Made by a program: the position numbers and the translations under genes
Shown: piece by piece, positions 7,581 through 13,771 of the stretch
Layout: each line of letters starts with the position of its first letter
Position numbering within the stretch: position 1 is the first letter of the stretch
The notes under the pieces: generated by a model
What the model was told of the DNA's origin: nothing
What the model saw: only the letters and a program-made list of their open reading frames with translations
Databases searched by the model: none
Origin: Sulfurospirillum sp. UBA1314
GTDB taxonomy: Bacteria > Campylobacterota > Campylobacteria > Campylobacterales > Sulfurospirillaceae
Assembly: GCA_002307095.1 (NCBI GenBank)
Contig: DBTO01000282.1
Location: 1 to 14,993, forward strand
Direction: 5' to 3'
DNA: 14,993 nucleotides

Positions 7581-8242
7581 GATTTTGGGAGGCGTTGGGC
7601 TTTTTTCAAAAACATGAAGAGGGCTTTTTGTTCTTTCTTCCCAATAGTATAGCTAATCAGTTTGAGATATTCTTTAATATTTTTTGCTGATATACCACGC
7701 TCTTTGGCGTACTTGGAGAGAATGTAATTTGGGATTTTAATCGGGTGTTGCACAAATTGATCGGAGAGTCGTTTGTAAAAACTTTGGCGGGCATTGACAC
7801 AAAAACGGGCAAAAACAAACGGCAAATGGTACTTCTCATGCCACGTTTGCGCGAGATCGATGTAAGTTTTGGGCGATTCCAAATAGAGCTTCAGTGCGCG
7901 ATCGCCTATGAACACTTCGCCTTTTAACCCAAGGACACGCGCCAGTTTGTTTGATGTCGCGGAAGCGGGATCACTTTTGGTAGCACCTTCTTTGATGATG
8001 ACACTTTTAACATTTTTTTGCGCCACAATGCCGATATTGAGGCGTTTAATCCCTGTTCGCTTGCTTTCAATGCTTGAGATAAAAGCAGCATCCACAACAC
8101 GTTTTCTAAATTTGCGATTAATGGCGGAGGGAACGGATTTTTGATGTTCACATGAGCGTTTAAAAGCGTTGGGTAGTGAAGATTTTTTCAAGAAAACATG
8201 AAACGGAAGTAGATTGATATAATCTATCTTTCCAAAAATCAT
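7571..8242 (-). CDS. mqnA: Chorismate dehydratase of the futalosine menaquinone pathway (MqnA family)
   Basis: MqnA dehydrates chorismate to 3-[(1-carboxyvinyl)oxy]benzoate, the first step of futalosine-dependent menaquinone synthesis used by Campylobacterota for anaerobic and microaerobic respiration. Support: the N-terminal G-K-I-D-Y-I-N-L-L-P-F-H, the S-A-T-S-N-K-L-A-R-V-L segment near 94-104, F-I-G-D-R-A-L at 111-117, and D-L-A-Q-T-W-H-E-K-Y-H-L-P-F-V-F-A near 129-145, all familiar MqnA landmarks. At 223 aa it is shorter than the ~270-280 aa forms of other phyla, but I believe Campylobacter members are similarly short. AAGGAG is 7 bases before the ATG. Gene order next to upp matches the C. 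jejuni neighbourhood I recall (Cj1285c), apart from the intervening gdhA. The stop codon is part of a TTACATGTAA repeat. Confidence 0.87.
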   Translation of the reverse strand: MIFGKIDYINLLPFHVFLKKSSLPNAFKRSCEHQKSVPSAINRKFRKRVVDAAFISSIESKRTGIKRLNIGIVAQKNVKSVIIKEGATKSDPASATSNKLARVLGLKGEVFIGDRALKLYLESPKTYIDLAQTWHEKYHLPFVFARFCVNARQSFYKRLSDQFVQHPIKIPNYILSKYAKERGISAKNIKEYLKLISYTIGKKEQKALFMFLKKAQRLPKSYM

Positions 8243-8270
8243 CTAAAAACTCCTTAATTGACATACCCAA

Positions 8271-8276
8271 ATTATA
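8271..8276 (-). promoter_or_regulatory. Candidate -10 box for mqnA-gdhA
   Basis: TATAAT on the - strand, preceded by GCGT, about 29 bases upstream of the mqnA ATG. No -35 with normal spacing is seen, which is usual for sigma-70 promoters in this phylum. Inferred from position and sequence only. Confidence 0.5.
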
Positions 8277-8330
8277 ACGCAGCTAACTTAACAAGAGGAT
8301 GTACTAAGAAGAGTTATACCCAAATGTAGG

Positions 8331-8336
8331 TACAAT
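8331..8336 (+). promoter_or_regulatory. Candidate -10 box for terC-mreB-like pair
   Basis: TACAAT in GTAGGTACAATAAAA, 30 bases before the TerC-family start, in the 124-base divergent region shared with mqnA. No clear -35. Confidence 0.4.
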
Positions 8337-8366
8337 AAAATCAAAAAGATACAGGAAAAAATCAAG

Positions 8367-9110
8367 ATGTTAGAATCGTTGTTTACCCTTGAAGCGCTGA
8401 TGGCATTATTGACCTTGACGGCGCTGGAAATTATACTTGGCATTGACAATATCATTTTTATTGCGATTTTAGTGGGACGTTTGCCGGCACATCAAAGAGA
8501 CAAAGGTCGTATTTTTGGACTCGGTCTTGCGATGATTACGCGAATTTTGCTGTTGCTATCACTGTTTTGGATTATGAAACTGACCACACCGCTTTTTACC
8601 ATTTTAGCGCAAGAGATTTCGGGACGGGATTTGATCTTAATTGTGGGAGGACTTTTCCTTCTGTTTAAGTCGACCAATGAAATTCATCAAGATATTGAAG
8701 AGGTTGGGGAAGAGGAGAAAGAGCTTAAAAAAGGCTCTCGCGGATTTTTAAACACGTTGATTCAGATCGCGATTTTAGACATTGTTTTCTCACTTGATTC
8801 TGTCATCACCGCTGTGGGTATGGCAAATAACATTCTCATTATGATCGCTGCAGTGGTGATTGCAGTAGGAGTGATGATGTTTGCTTCAAAAGGCATCTCC
8901 AATTTTATCGATGACAATCCGACCATTAAAATCTTAGCGCTCTCGTTTTTGATCTTGGTGGGTGTGACGTTGATTGCCGAAGGGTTAGACTTTCATATCT
9001 CAAAAGCGTATGTCTACTTTGCGATGGCATTCTCCCTTGCGGTTGAGTCGATCAATATCTACAGTCGCAAGAAAAAAGCTAAAAAATCTGTGGTTCACAA
9101 AGAGGCATAA
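8367..9110 (+). CDS. TerC-family integral membrane protein (YgdQ/YoaE-like)
   Basis: Polytopic inner-membrane protein of 247 aa with several hydrophobic segments (roughly 9-36, 50-70, 88-100, 127-150, 155-175, 187-205, 213-230) and a charged Lys-rich C-terminal tail. Acidic membrane motifs typical of TerC are present: L-E-I-I-L-G-I-D-N-I at 20-29 and L-D-I-V-F-S-L-D-S-V-I-T-A-V-G at 137-151. Some TerC relatives export manganese or metallate secreted proteins; whether this one does is unknown. A Glu-rich cytoplasmic loop (110-121) follows the third or fourth segment. AGGA lies 10 bases before the ATG. Its TAA shares an A with the ATG of the next gene, which is unusual company for a TerC gene and suggests a joint function. 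Confidence 0.88.
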   Translation: MLESLFTLEALMALLTLTALEIILGIDNIIFIAILVGRLPAHQRDKGRIFGLGLAMITRILLLLSLFWIMKLTTPLFTILAQEISGRDLILIVGGLFLLFKSTNEIHQDIEEVGEEEKELKKGSRGFLNTLIQIAILDIVFSLDSVITAVGMANNILIMIAAVVIAVGVMMFASKGISNFIDDNPTIKILALSFLILVGVTLIAEGLDFHISKAYVYFAMAFSLAVESINIYSRKKKAKKSVVHKEA

Positions 9111-10117
9111 TGTTTTCGATACTCCGCTCTTCCAATGCTTTTGCCATTGATCTTGGCACCAATAATACACTGGTGTATCAACCCAGTCACGGGATCATTT
9201 TAGATGAACCCACTTCCATTGCCTTTGATAATAACCGAAACTCCTTTTTTGATGGCGGTGCTTCTTCAAGGCGCATGTGGGGCAAAAACCCCAAATACAT
9301 TGAAGTGATGCACCCACTTTCCAGAGGGGCGATTGCCAATTTGACGGTGGCGAAAGCCTATATCAAAGAGGTGATTTCACGCATTGCTCAGCGTCGATTT
9401 TTCAAACCAACCATTGTCGTGAGTGTTCCAAGTGATCTCAATTCCATGGAGCGCAGTGCGGTGATGGAAGCGTGTAAAGATGGTGGTGCGCGTGAAGTGA
9501 TGCTCATTAAAGACCCTTTTTCTGCCGCGCTTGGTTCGATGCTCGCGATTGAGAAAGCGCAAGGCGTTTTGGTGCTTGATGTAGGAGCAGGCGTGAGCGA
9601 TATATCGCTGCTTTCGTGCAATGGCATTGTGATGAGCAAGTCGCTTCGCCTTGCGGGGAATGACCTTGATGAGGCGATTATCGAGTATTTTAAAGCGCAT
9701 CATCGCGTGCTTGTCTCTCACAACGATGCGGAACGTTTGAAAAAAGAGTTGGGAAATCCGTTGATAAATGAAGCTATCACGATGCAAATCAATGTCAAAA
9801 ATCTTGTCTCCAGACTTCCTGAACGTTTTGTCGTAAGTTCCATCGATGTGCGTCAAGCCATTTTACCGATGGTCGATAAAATTGTCTCACTGACCCACAG
9901 CATGCTTTCCGAACTGCCACCCTCTTTTGCACAAGATATCTACGATCAAGGCATTTTACTCACGGGGGGTTCTTCCATGCTTCAAGGACTTGATCGCTAC
10001 CTCAGTGAAAAATTAGAGATACGGGTAAACCCTGTGGAAAATCCTCTGCAAAACATCATTTTAGGTGCTGGACGTGCGATGGAAGAGAGACGTTACAGCT
10101 CCCTTTTAGGCGTATAA
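9110..10117 (+). CDS. Divergent MreB-like bacterial actin homologue
   Basis: Actin/Hsp70-fold ATPase related to MreB, 335 aa (MreB is ~345). The phosphate-1 loop D-L-G-T-N-N-T is at 14-20, a V-P-S segment at 106-108, a phosphate-2-like D-V-G-A-G-V-S-D at 157-164, and the adenosine motif L-L-T-G-G-S-S-M-L at 283-291 is followed by G-L-D. It departs from canonical MreB: I-K-D-P-F-S-A-A replaces the near-invariant I-E-E-P-M-A-A-A at 133-140, and D-V-G-A-G-V-S-D replaces D-I-G-G-G-T-T-E, so hydrolysis could be altered. The N-terminal M-F-S-I-L-R-S may be a membrane-touching helix. No mreC or mreD adjoins it; it is coupled to a TerC-family gene. It is more likely a paralogue than the main cell-shape MreB. 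Confidence 0.85.
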   Translation: MFSILRSSNAFAIDLGTNNTLVYQPSHGIILDEPTSIAFDNNRNSFFDGGASSRRMWGKNPKYIEVMHPLSRGAIANLTVAKAYIKEVISRIAQRRFFKPTIVVSVPSDLNSMERSAVMEACKDGGAREVMLIKDPFSAALGSMLAIEKAQGVLVLDVGAGVSDISLLSCNGIVMSKSLRLAGNDLDEAIIEYFKAHHRVLVSHNDAERLKKELGNPLINEAITMQINVKNLVSRLPERFVVSSIDVRQAILPMVDKIVSLTHSMLSELPPSFAQDIYDQGILLTGGSSMLQGLDRYLSEKLEIRVNPVENPLQNIILGAGRAMEERRYSSLLGV

Positions 10118-10150
10118 GAGAGAAGCCTTATTGCTTTTAAGGGATCTCTT
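10116..10150 (+). terminator. Imperfect hairpin after the MreB-like gene, possible terminator
   Basis: AAGAGA pairs with TCTCTT and CCTTA with TAAGG, with an internal GAAG/GA mismatch and a 7-base loop. It begins in the stop codon and is followed by TGTG rather than a clean U-tract, so termination may be weak. Confidence 0.4.
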
Positions 10151-10162
10151 TGTGCTATATAC

Positions 10163-10178
10163 ATCAATATATCTTGAT
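10163..10178. promoter_or_regulatory. Candidate ArsR-type operator upstream of the arsenic module
   Basis: ATCAA-N6-TTGAT inverted repeat, the core arrangement known for ArsR-family operators on ars promoters. It lies 57 bases before the arsC ATG and just upstream of or overlapping AT-rich -10 candidates (TATAAA at 10177-10182 or TATGCT at 10192-10197). No arsR is in the window, so the regulator would act in trans. Confidence 0.55.
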
Positions 10179-10214
10179 ATAAAGATAACTTTATGCTACC
10201 ATTCTTTCAATGAT

Positions 10215-10224
10215 TTACATGTAA
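10215..10224. repeat. TTACATGTAA palindrome, copy 5 (arsC leader)
   Basis: Exact copy in the 5' leader of arsC, followed by AGG. Its final AA with that AGG forms the AAAGG ribosome binding site (10223-10227), 7 bases before the ATG. Confidence 0.9.
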
Positions 10225-10234
10225 AGGTTTTAAG

Positions 10235-10639
10235 ATGAAAAAAGTTCTGATTTTATGTACGGGAAACAGTTGTCGAAGCATCATCGCCGAAGCGTTGGTC
10301 AATGCTAAATTAGAGGGCATCGAGGCGCAAAGTGCTGGAGTTCGAGCGAGCGGTAAAGTGAACGCTTATGCAAAGCAAGTTTTAGAAGAGGAAGGCATTT
10401 GGAAGGATACATACCATTCCAAAACGCTGGACGAGGTTTTACATGCAAACTTCGATCTGGTCGTGACCGTGTGCGATCATGCCCATGAAACCTGCCCGAT
10501 GTTTCCTAAGCCTATTCCTAAGATTCATGTCGGATTTTCCGATCCTGATGGGAAAGATTATGGGGCGTTTATTCTTACATGTAAAGCAATTGAGATGGAA
10601 CTTTTGCCCATTATTCAAAAAGAATTAGGCAATGTTTGA
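10235..10639 (+). CDS. arsC: Arsenate reductase, thioredoxin-coupled low-molecular-weight phosphatase type
   Basis: Reduces arsenate to arsenite in the cytoplasm. At 134 aa it has the size of Staphylococcus aureus ArsC. The P-loop C-T-G-N-S-C-R-S begins with nucleophile Cys8. The redox pair Cys80 and Cys87 (C-D-H-A-H-E-T-C-P-M-F) has the seven-residue offset of the Cys82/Cys89 relay in the thioredoxin-linked enzyme, and V-G-F-S-D-P-D-G-K at 99-107 matches the W-G-F-D-D-P-A-G-K region. These three Cys distinguish it from an ordinary tyrosine phosphatase. It overlaps the permease gene by 8 bases and shares its operon with a small CxxC protein that could supply electrons. It contains one exact repeat copy (L-T-C-K, residues 115-118 region) and one 9/10 relative at 10439-10448. 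Confidence 0.93.
   Translation: MKKVLILCTGNSCRSIIAEALVNAKLEGIEAQSAGVRASGKVNAYAKQVLEEEGIWKDTYHSKTLDEVLHANFDLVVTVCDHAHETCPMFPKPIPKIHVGFSDPDGKDYGAFILTCKAIEMELLPIIQKELGNV
10439..10448 (+). repeat. One-mismatch relative of TTACATGTAA (inside arsC)
   Basis: TTACATGCAA, 9 of 10 bases matching, read in frame as L-H-A within V-L-H-A-N. It has the same frame and strand sense as the L-H-V-K copies elsewhere. Confidence 0.4.
10575..10584 (+). repeat. TTACATGTAA palindrome, copy 6 (inside arsC)
   Basis: Exact copy in the arsC C-terminal helix region, within CTTACATGTAAAG, read as L-T-C-K. The Cys it encodes is not one of the three catalytic Cys. Confidence 0.9.
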
Positions 10640-11591
10640 CTGGTGGGAAACAATCGTTGATGCTCTGGTGTTCAGGCTTTTAGGATTGGATGCAAGTACG
10701 CAAAAAGCCCAGGCGTTGCACTTTTTTATCTTCGATACGGTGAAAATTTACATACTTTTAGTGTTGATCATTTTTGCGGTCAGTTTTTTAAGAACCTATT
10801 TTAACACCGAAAAAGTCAGGGTCTATTTGCAAGGTAAAAGTGAATTTACGGGCAATATTTTAGCCGCACTTTTTGGCATTATTACCCCGTTTTGTAGCTG
10901 TTCGGCGATTCCGCTTTTTTTAGGGTTTATGCAAGCACGCATTCCACTTGGCATTACGTTTAGCTTTTTGATCTCCAGTCCTATGAACAACGAAGTGGCG
11001 ATAGCACTTCTGTTTGGGCTTTTTGGTTGGAAAATTACGGCACTTTACATTGGATTTGGGCTGCTTGTTGCCATCGTTGGTGGGTTTATCGTGGGTAAGC
11101 TTGGCATGGAAAAATACGTGCTGATTCCTGTTGTGCCGATGAGTGGCGATTTGGCAGATGTGGAAATTGCGCTAAGTCTGCAAAAAAGGCTCAAAGAGTC
11201 GTGGGCATATACGATGGATATTCTACAAAAGATTTATCTTTATGTGATGATCGGTGTGGGCATTGGGGCGTTTATTCATGGGTATATTCCGACTGAATTT
11301 ATCGTGAAATACGCAGGAAGTGATGCGTGGTATAGTGTGCCTTTAGCTGTCATTTTGGGCGTTCCGATGTACTCCAATGCCGCAGGGGTGATGCCTTTGA
11401 TCGAAGTTTTAACCAGTAAAGGGATGCTTTTGGGTACGGCTTTGAGCTTTATGATGGCAATTACGGCTCTTAGTTTGCCCGAAGCGATGATCCTAAAGCG
11501 CATCTTACATGTAAAGCTGATTGCGACGTTTTTTGGCATTGTGGCACTCGGTATTATGGGGATCGGATATCTGTTTAACGCGATTTTATAA
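10632..11591 (+). CDS. DUF318/COG0701-family permease (ArsP-like) of the arsenic module
   Basis: Integral membrane transporter of 319 aa with two halves of hydrophobic helices around a hydrophilic loop near 165-195. The family signature P-F-C-S-C-S-A-I-P is at 86-94, followed by F-L-I-S-S-P-M-N-N-E at 112-121. A related V-P-M-Y-S-N-A-A-G-V-M-P lies at 244-255 in the second half. Members of this family include ArsP, which exports trivalent organoarsenicals in Campylobacter, and other metalloid permeases; inorganic arsenite export is plausible here because no ArsB or Acr3 is visible. The ATG lies 8 bases inside the end of arsC, implying coupled translation. The repeat copy near the C-terminus reads L-H-V-K at 292-295, where relatives vary. 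Confidence 0.88.
   Translation: MFDWWETIVDALVFRLLGLDASTQKAQALHFFIFDTVKIYILLVLIIFAVSFLRTYFNTEKVRVYLQGKSEFTGNILAALFGIITPFCSCSAIPLFLGFMQARIPLGITFSFLISSPMNNEVAIALLFGLFGWKITALYIGFGLLVAIVGGFIVGKLGMEKYVLIPVVPMSGDLADVEIALSLQKRLKESWAYTMDILQKIYLYVMIGVGIGAFIHGYIPTEFIVKYAGSDAWYSVPLAVILGVPMYSNAAGVMPLIEVLTSKGMLLGTALSFMMAITALSLPEAMILKRILHVKLIATFFGIVALGIMGIGYLFNAIL
11505..11514 (+). repeat. TTACATGTAA palindrome, copy 7 (inside the permease gene)
   Basis: Exact copy followed by AG, read as L-H-V-K in I-L-H-V-K-L just before the last membrane segment. Confidence 0.9.
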
Positions 11592-11600
11592 GGAGTCAAA

Positions 11601-11834
11601 ATGAAAATAGAGGTACTAGGAACCGGCTGTTCAAAATGCCAAGCATTAACCTTACATGTAAAAGAGGCGGTGGCGAAAAAAGGGATATTTGCGCAGGTTG
11701 AAAAAGTCGAAGACATCCTGAAAATTATGGAATACGGCGTCACATCAACGCCTGCTTTGGTGGTCGATGGCACAGTTGTGAGCAGTGGGAAACTTCTGGG
11801 AGTCGATGAAATCGTGACATTATTAGGCTCATAA
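11601..11834 (+). CDS. Small thioredoxin-like protein (redox-active disulfide protein 2 family)
   Basis: A 77-aa thioredoxin/glutaredoxin-fold protein. The active site G-C-S-K-C (Cys10, Cys13) follows the first strand, and the cis-proline region reads V-T-S-T-P-A-L-V-V-D-G at 47-57. There is no signal peptide, so it should be cytoplasmic. Family members often accompany DUF318 permeases and ars genes, where they are thought to handle metalloid or reduce a partner. A natural hypothesis here is that it regenerates the three-Cys ArsC or delivers substrate to the permease. AGGAG directly follows the permease stop, 5 bases before the ATG, so it is the third gene of the operon. A repeat copy encodes L-H-V-K in the helix after the CxxC. 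Confidence 0.9.
   Translation: MKIEVLGTGCSKCQALTLHVKEAVAKKGIFAQVEKVEDILKIMEYGVTSTPALVVDGTVVSSGKLLGVDEIVTLLGS
11652..11661 (+). repeat. TTACATGTAA palindrome, copy 8 (inside the thioredoxin-like gene)
   Basis: Exact copy within CTTACATGTAAAA, only 147 bases from copy 7, read as L-H-V-K. Confidence 0.9.
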
Positions 11835-11847
11835 AGTAGCCTCTTTT
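11825..11847 (+). terminator. Weak hairpin at the end of the arsenic module
   Basis: AGGCT (11825-11829) can pair with AGCCT (11838-11842) around an 8-base loop, followed by CTTTT. It spans the stop codon of the thioredoxin-like gene. The short stem makes it an uncertain terminator. Confidence 0.3.
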
Positions 11848-11851
11848 GTGT

Positions 11852-11857
11852 TATAAT
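11852..11857 (+). promoter_or_regulatory. Candidate -10 box for the diguanylate cyclase operon
   Basis: Consensus TATAAT preceded by TTTTGTGT, the T-rich/G pattern common in Campylobacterota sigma-70 promoters. It lies 21 bases before the start codon and suggests a separate transcript from the arsenic module. Confidence 0.6.
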
Positions 11858-11878
11858 CGCACACCATAAGGAGCGGCG

Positions 11879-13312
11879 ATGCGATTAAAAACCAAAGTTG
11901 TACTCATCATAGCAGGGCTGCTTTTAGGCGTCTCTATCACGGGTTCGATCATTAACTACCTGAAAAATGTGCGTGATACGCAAGCGCAGTTGCAAAACAC
12001 GTCGTTGCCACTTTCAGTGGACAATATTTACACCGAGATTCAACAACGCATGATCGAGCCACTTTTGGTTTCGTCGTTGATGTCGCATGACACTTTTTTA
12101 CGCGATTGGCTGATGGAGGGCGAAACCGACATGAACGGGATCGTGCGTTATCTCACCGAAATTCAGCAAAAGTACGACATCTTTACCACCTTCTTGGTCT
12201 CGGACAAAACCAAAAACTACTACCATGCACGCGGTCTCATCGATGTGGTCAACAAAGAGAATAGTGCGGATGCGTGGTATTTTCGCTTTAAAAATCAAGC
12301 CGAACCTTACGAGATCAATCTGGATTACAATGCCAATCTTAGCGATTCGCTTATTATGTTTATCAACTACAAAGTGATGGATTACAAAAATGAGATGATC
12401 GGTGTTACGGGTGTGGGCGTGAAGATCATGAATATCGAAGAGATGCTCAACTCCTTTAAAACCAAGTACAAATACGATGTCTATTTTGTCTCAGAAAACG
12501 GTGAAATAACACTCTTTTCGAAAGGACTCAATAAGCGTGGAAACATCGGTAATATCGAAGGTCTTAAAGAAGTCAAAGAGAGTGTTTTTAAAGGCGAACA
12601 GAGCCAGTTTGAGTACAAAGGTAAAGAGGGCGAATACCTACTCAACACCAAATACATCGAAAAACTCAAACTGCATCTTTTTGTCGAGATCAACAAAAAT
12701 GAGTACATAGGCGAACTCAAAAAGACCTTCTACGTCAACCTCACCATCTCGCTTTTGGTCACGCTTTTGGTCACGCTCATCATCATCTACACGATCAATA
12801 TTTACCAACAACAGCTGGTTCAACTGGCGAGTGAAGATGCCCTCACAGGACTGGCGAACCGTAGAAAGTTTAACGAACAGTTTGAAAAACTTTACAAGCA
12901 GTACCGAAAAGGGGTTAACAGGCTCACTCTTTTGCTCATTGATATTGATGATTTTAAAGAGGTCAATGACACGTTTGGGCATCTTGTGGGCGATGATACA
13001 CTGATGCGGGTTGCTGAGATTTTACGTACCGAGCTTCGCGCTTCAGACATCATCGCTCGTTGGGGTGGCGAAGAGTTTGCCCTTTTACTGGTCGATGTTA
13101 CGTCCCAAAAAGCGATGGAAATTGCACAAAAAATTTGCTATGCCATCAGGGAAGACGCACTGTTGCAAGACATATTGCAAAAGAAACTAACCGTCAGCAT
13201 AGGAGTAGGAGAACTCACCAGTTTGGAGAGCCAAGACGGGTTGGTACATAAAGTAGATATTGCCCTGTACGAAGCCAAAAAAGCTGGAAAAGATCAAGTC
13301 ATCGTTGCCTAA
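11879..13312 (+). CDS. Membrane-anchored diguanylate cyclase with periplasmic sensor domain
   Basis: Makes cyclic di-GMP from two GTP. 477 aa: a first membrane segment at about 7-27, a periplasmic region of about 255 residues resembling a double-Cache-type sensor, a second membrane segment at about 285-307, then a C-terminal GGDEF domain with little linker and no obvious HAMP. The GGDEF domain starts D-A-L-T-G-L-A-N-R-R (320-329), contains D-I-D-D-F-K (355-360) and has the active site G-G-E-E-F at 396-400, a catalytically competent variant. R-A-S-D at 387-390, five residues before it, is an intact inhibitory I-site, so product feedback is expected. The ligand is unknown. AAGGAG is 5 bases before the ATG. 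The gene directly precedes a redox-type small protein in the same operon. Confidence 0.93.
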   Translation: MRLKTKVVLIIAGLLLGVSITGSIINYLKNVRDTQAQLQNTSLPLSVDNIYTEIQQRMIEPLLVSSLMSHDTFLRDWLMEGETDMNGIVRYLTEIQQKYDIFTTFLVSDKTKNYYHARGLIDVVNKENSADAWYFRFKNQAEPYEINLDYNANLSDSLIMFINYKVMDYKNEMIGVTGVGVKIMNIEEMLNSFKTKYKYDVYFVSENGEITLFSKGLNKRGNIGNIEGLKEVKESVFKGEQSQFEYKGKEGEYLLNTKYIEKLKLHLFVEINKNEYIGELKKTFYVNLTISLLVTLLVTLIIIYTINIYQQQLVQLASEDALTGLANRRKFNEQFEKLYKQYRKGVNRLTLLLIDIDDFKEVNDTFGHLVGDDTLMRVAEILRTELRASDIIARWGGEEFALLLVDVTSQKAMEIAQKICYAIREDALLQDILQKKLTVSIGVGELTSLESQDGLVHKVDIALYEAKKAGKDQVIVA

Positions 13313-13321
13313 GGAGTTAAA

Positions 13322-13771
13322 ATGAGTGAAACAGTTGAACAAAAAGTATTGGAATATTTTTCAAATGGGTATGTGTGTAGCGAAGCGGTGTTGAAGACGA
13401 TCGCAGAAAAACATGGCATTGATTCGCCACTGATTCCTGCCATTGCCTCAGGATTTGGAAGTGGTATGTCGCGCAGTGAAGGGGGACTGTGCGGTGCCTT
13501 TAGTGGCGGTGTTATGGCACTTTCACTCTTGCAAGGACGAACAAATGCAAGCGCACCTAAAGATCCGCTTTACCATAATGTGCAGTTATTTAAAACGCAT
13601 TTTGAAAAAGCGTTTGGAAGCTGTGAGTGCGCTTCACTTTTGGGCTTTTCACTAAGCTCTCCTGATGCAGGTGAGAAATTTCAAGCAGAAAATTGTAAAG
13701 CCTGTAAGTGTGATCTTTACGTGGTTTACGCGGTCAAAGAGGTTGAAAATATTCTTACATGTAAAGCATAA
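13322..13771 (+). CDS. C_GCAxxG_C_C family protein
   Basis: A 149-aa cytoplasmic protein of the cysteine-rich C_GCAxxG_C_C family, whose function is not settled; conserved Cys suggest redox or metal/cluster chemistry. Visible Cys are in Y-V-C-S-E-A (19), G-L-C-G-A-F-S-G-G (57), a G-S-C-E-C-A pair near 100-102, then N-C-K-A-C-K-C near 124-129. No signal peptide or membrane segment is seen. AGGAG is 7 bases before the ATG and only 9 bases separate it from the diguanylate cyclase stop, so the two are probably cotranscribed. The extreme C-terminus L-T-C-K-A is encoded by a TTACATGTAA repeat and looks appended relative to what the fold needs. Confidence 0.87.
   Translation: MSETVEQKVLEYFSNGYVCSEAVLKTIAEKHGIDSPLIPAIASGFGSGMSRSEGGLCGAFSGGVMALSLLQGRTNASAPKDPLYHNVQLFKTHFEKAFGSCECASLLGFSLSSPDAGEKFQAENCKACKCDLYVVYAVKEVENILTCKA
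13755..13764 (+). repeat. TTACATGTAA palindrome, copy 9 (3' end of the C_GCAxxG_C_C gene)
   Basis: Exact copy. The 13-base context CTTACATGTAAAG, extended to ATTCTTACATGTAAAGCA, is identical to that of copy 6 in arsC and has the same reading frame (I-L-T-C-K-A). Confidence 0.9.

Noticed and set aside
10215..10224. TTACATGTAA as a simple transcription-factor operator for arsC
   Set aside because: Most of the other nine copies lie inside genes, at 3' ends or by terminators, so one promoter-type role does not fit; the ATCAA-N6-TTGAT site is a better operator candidate.
12838..13312. GGEEF as a degenerate, inactive cyclase site
   Set aside because: GGEEF is an accepted active variant of GGDEF, and the surrounding catalytic motifs and I-site are intact.
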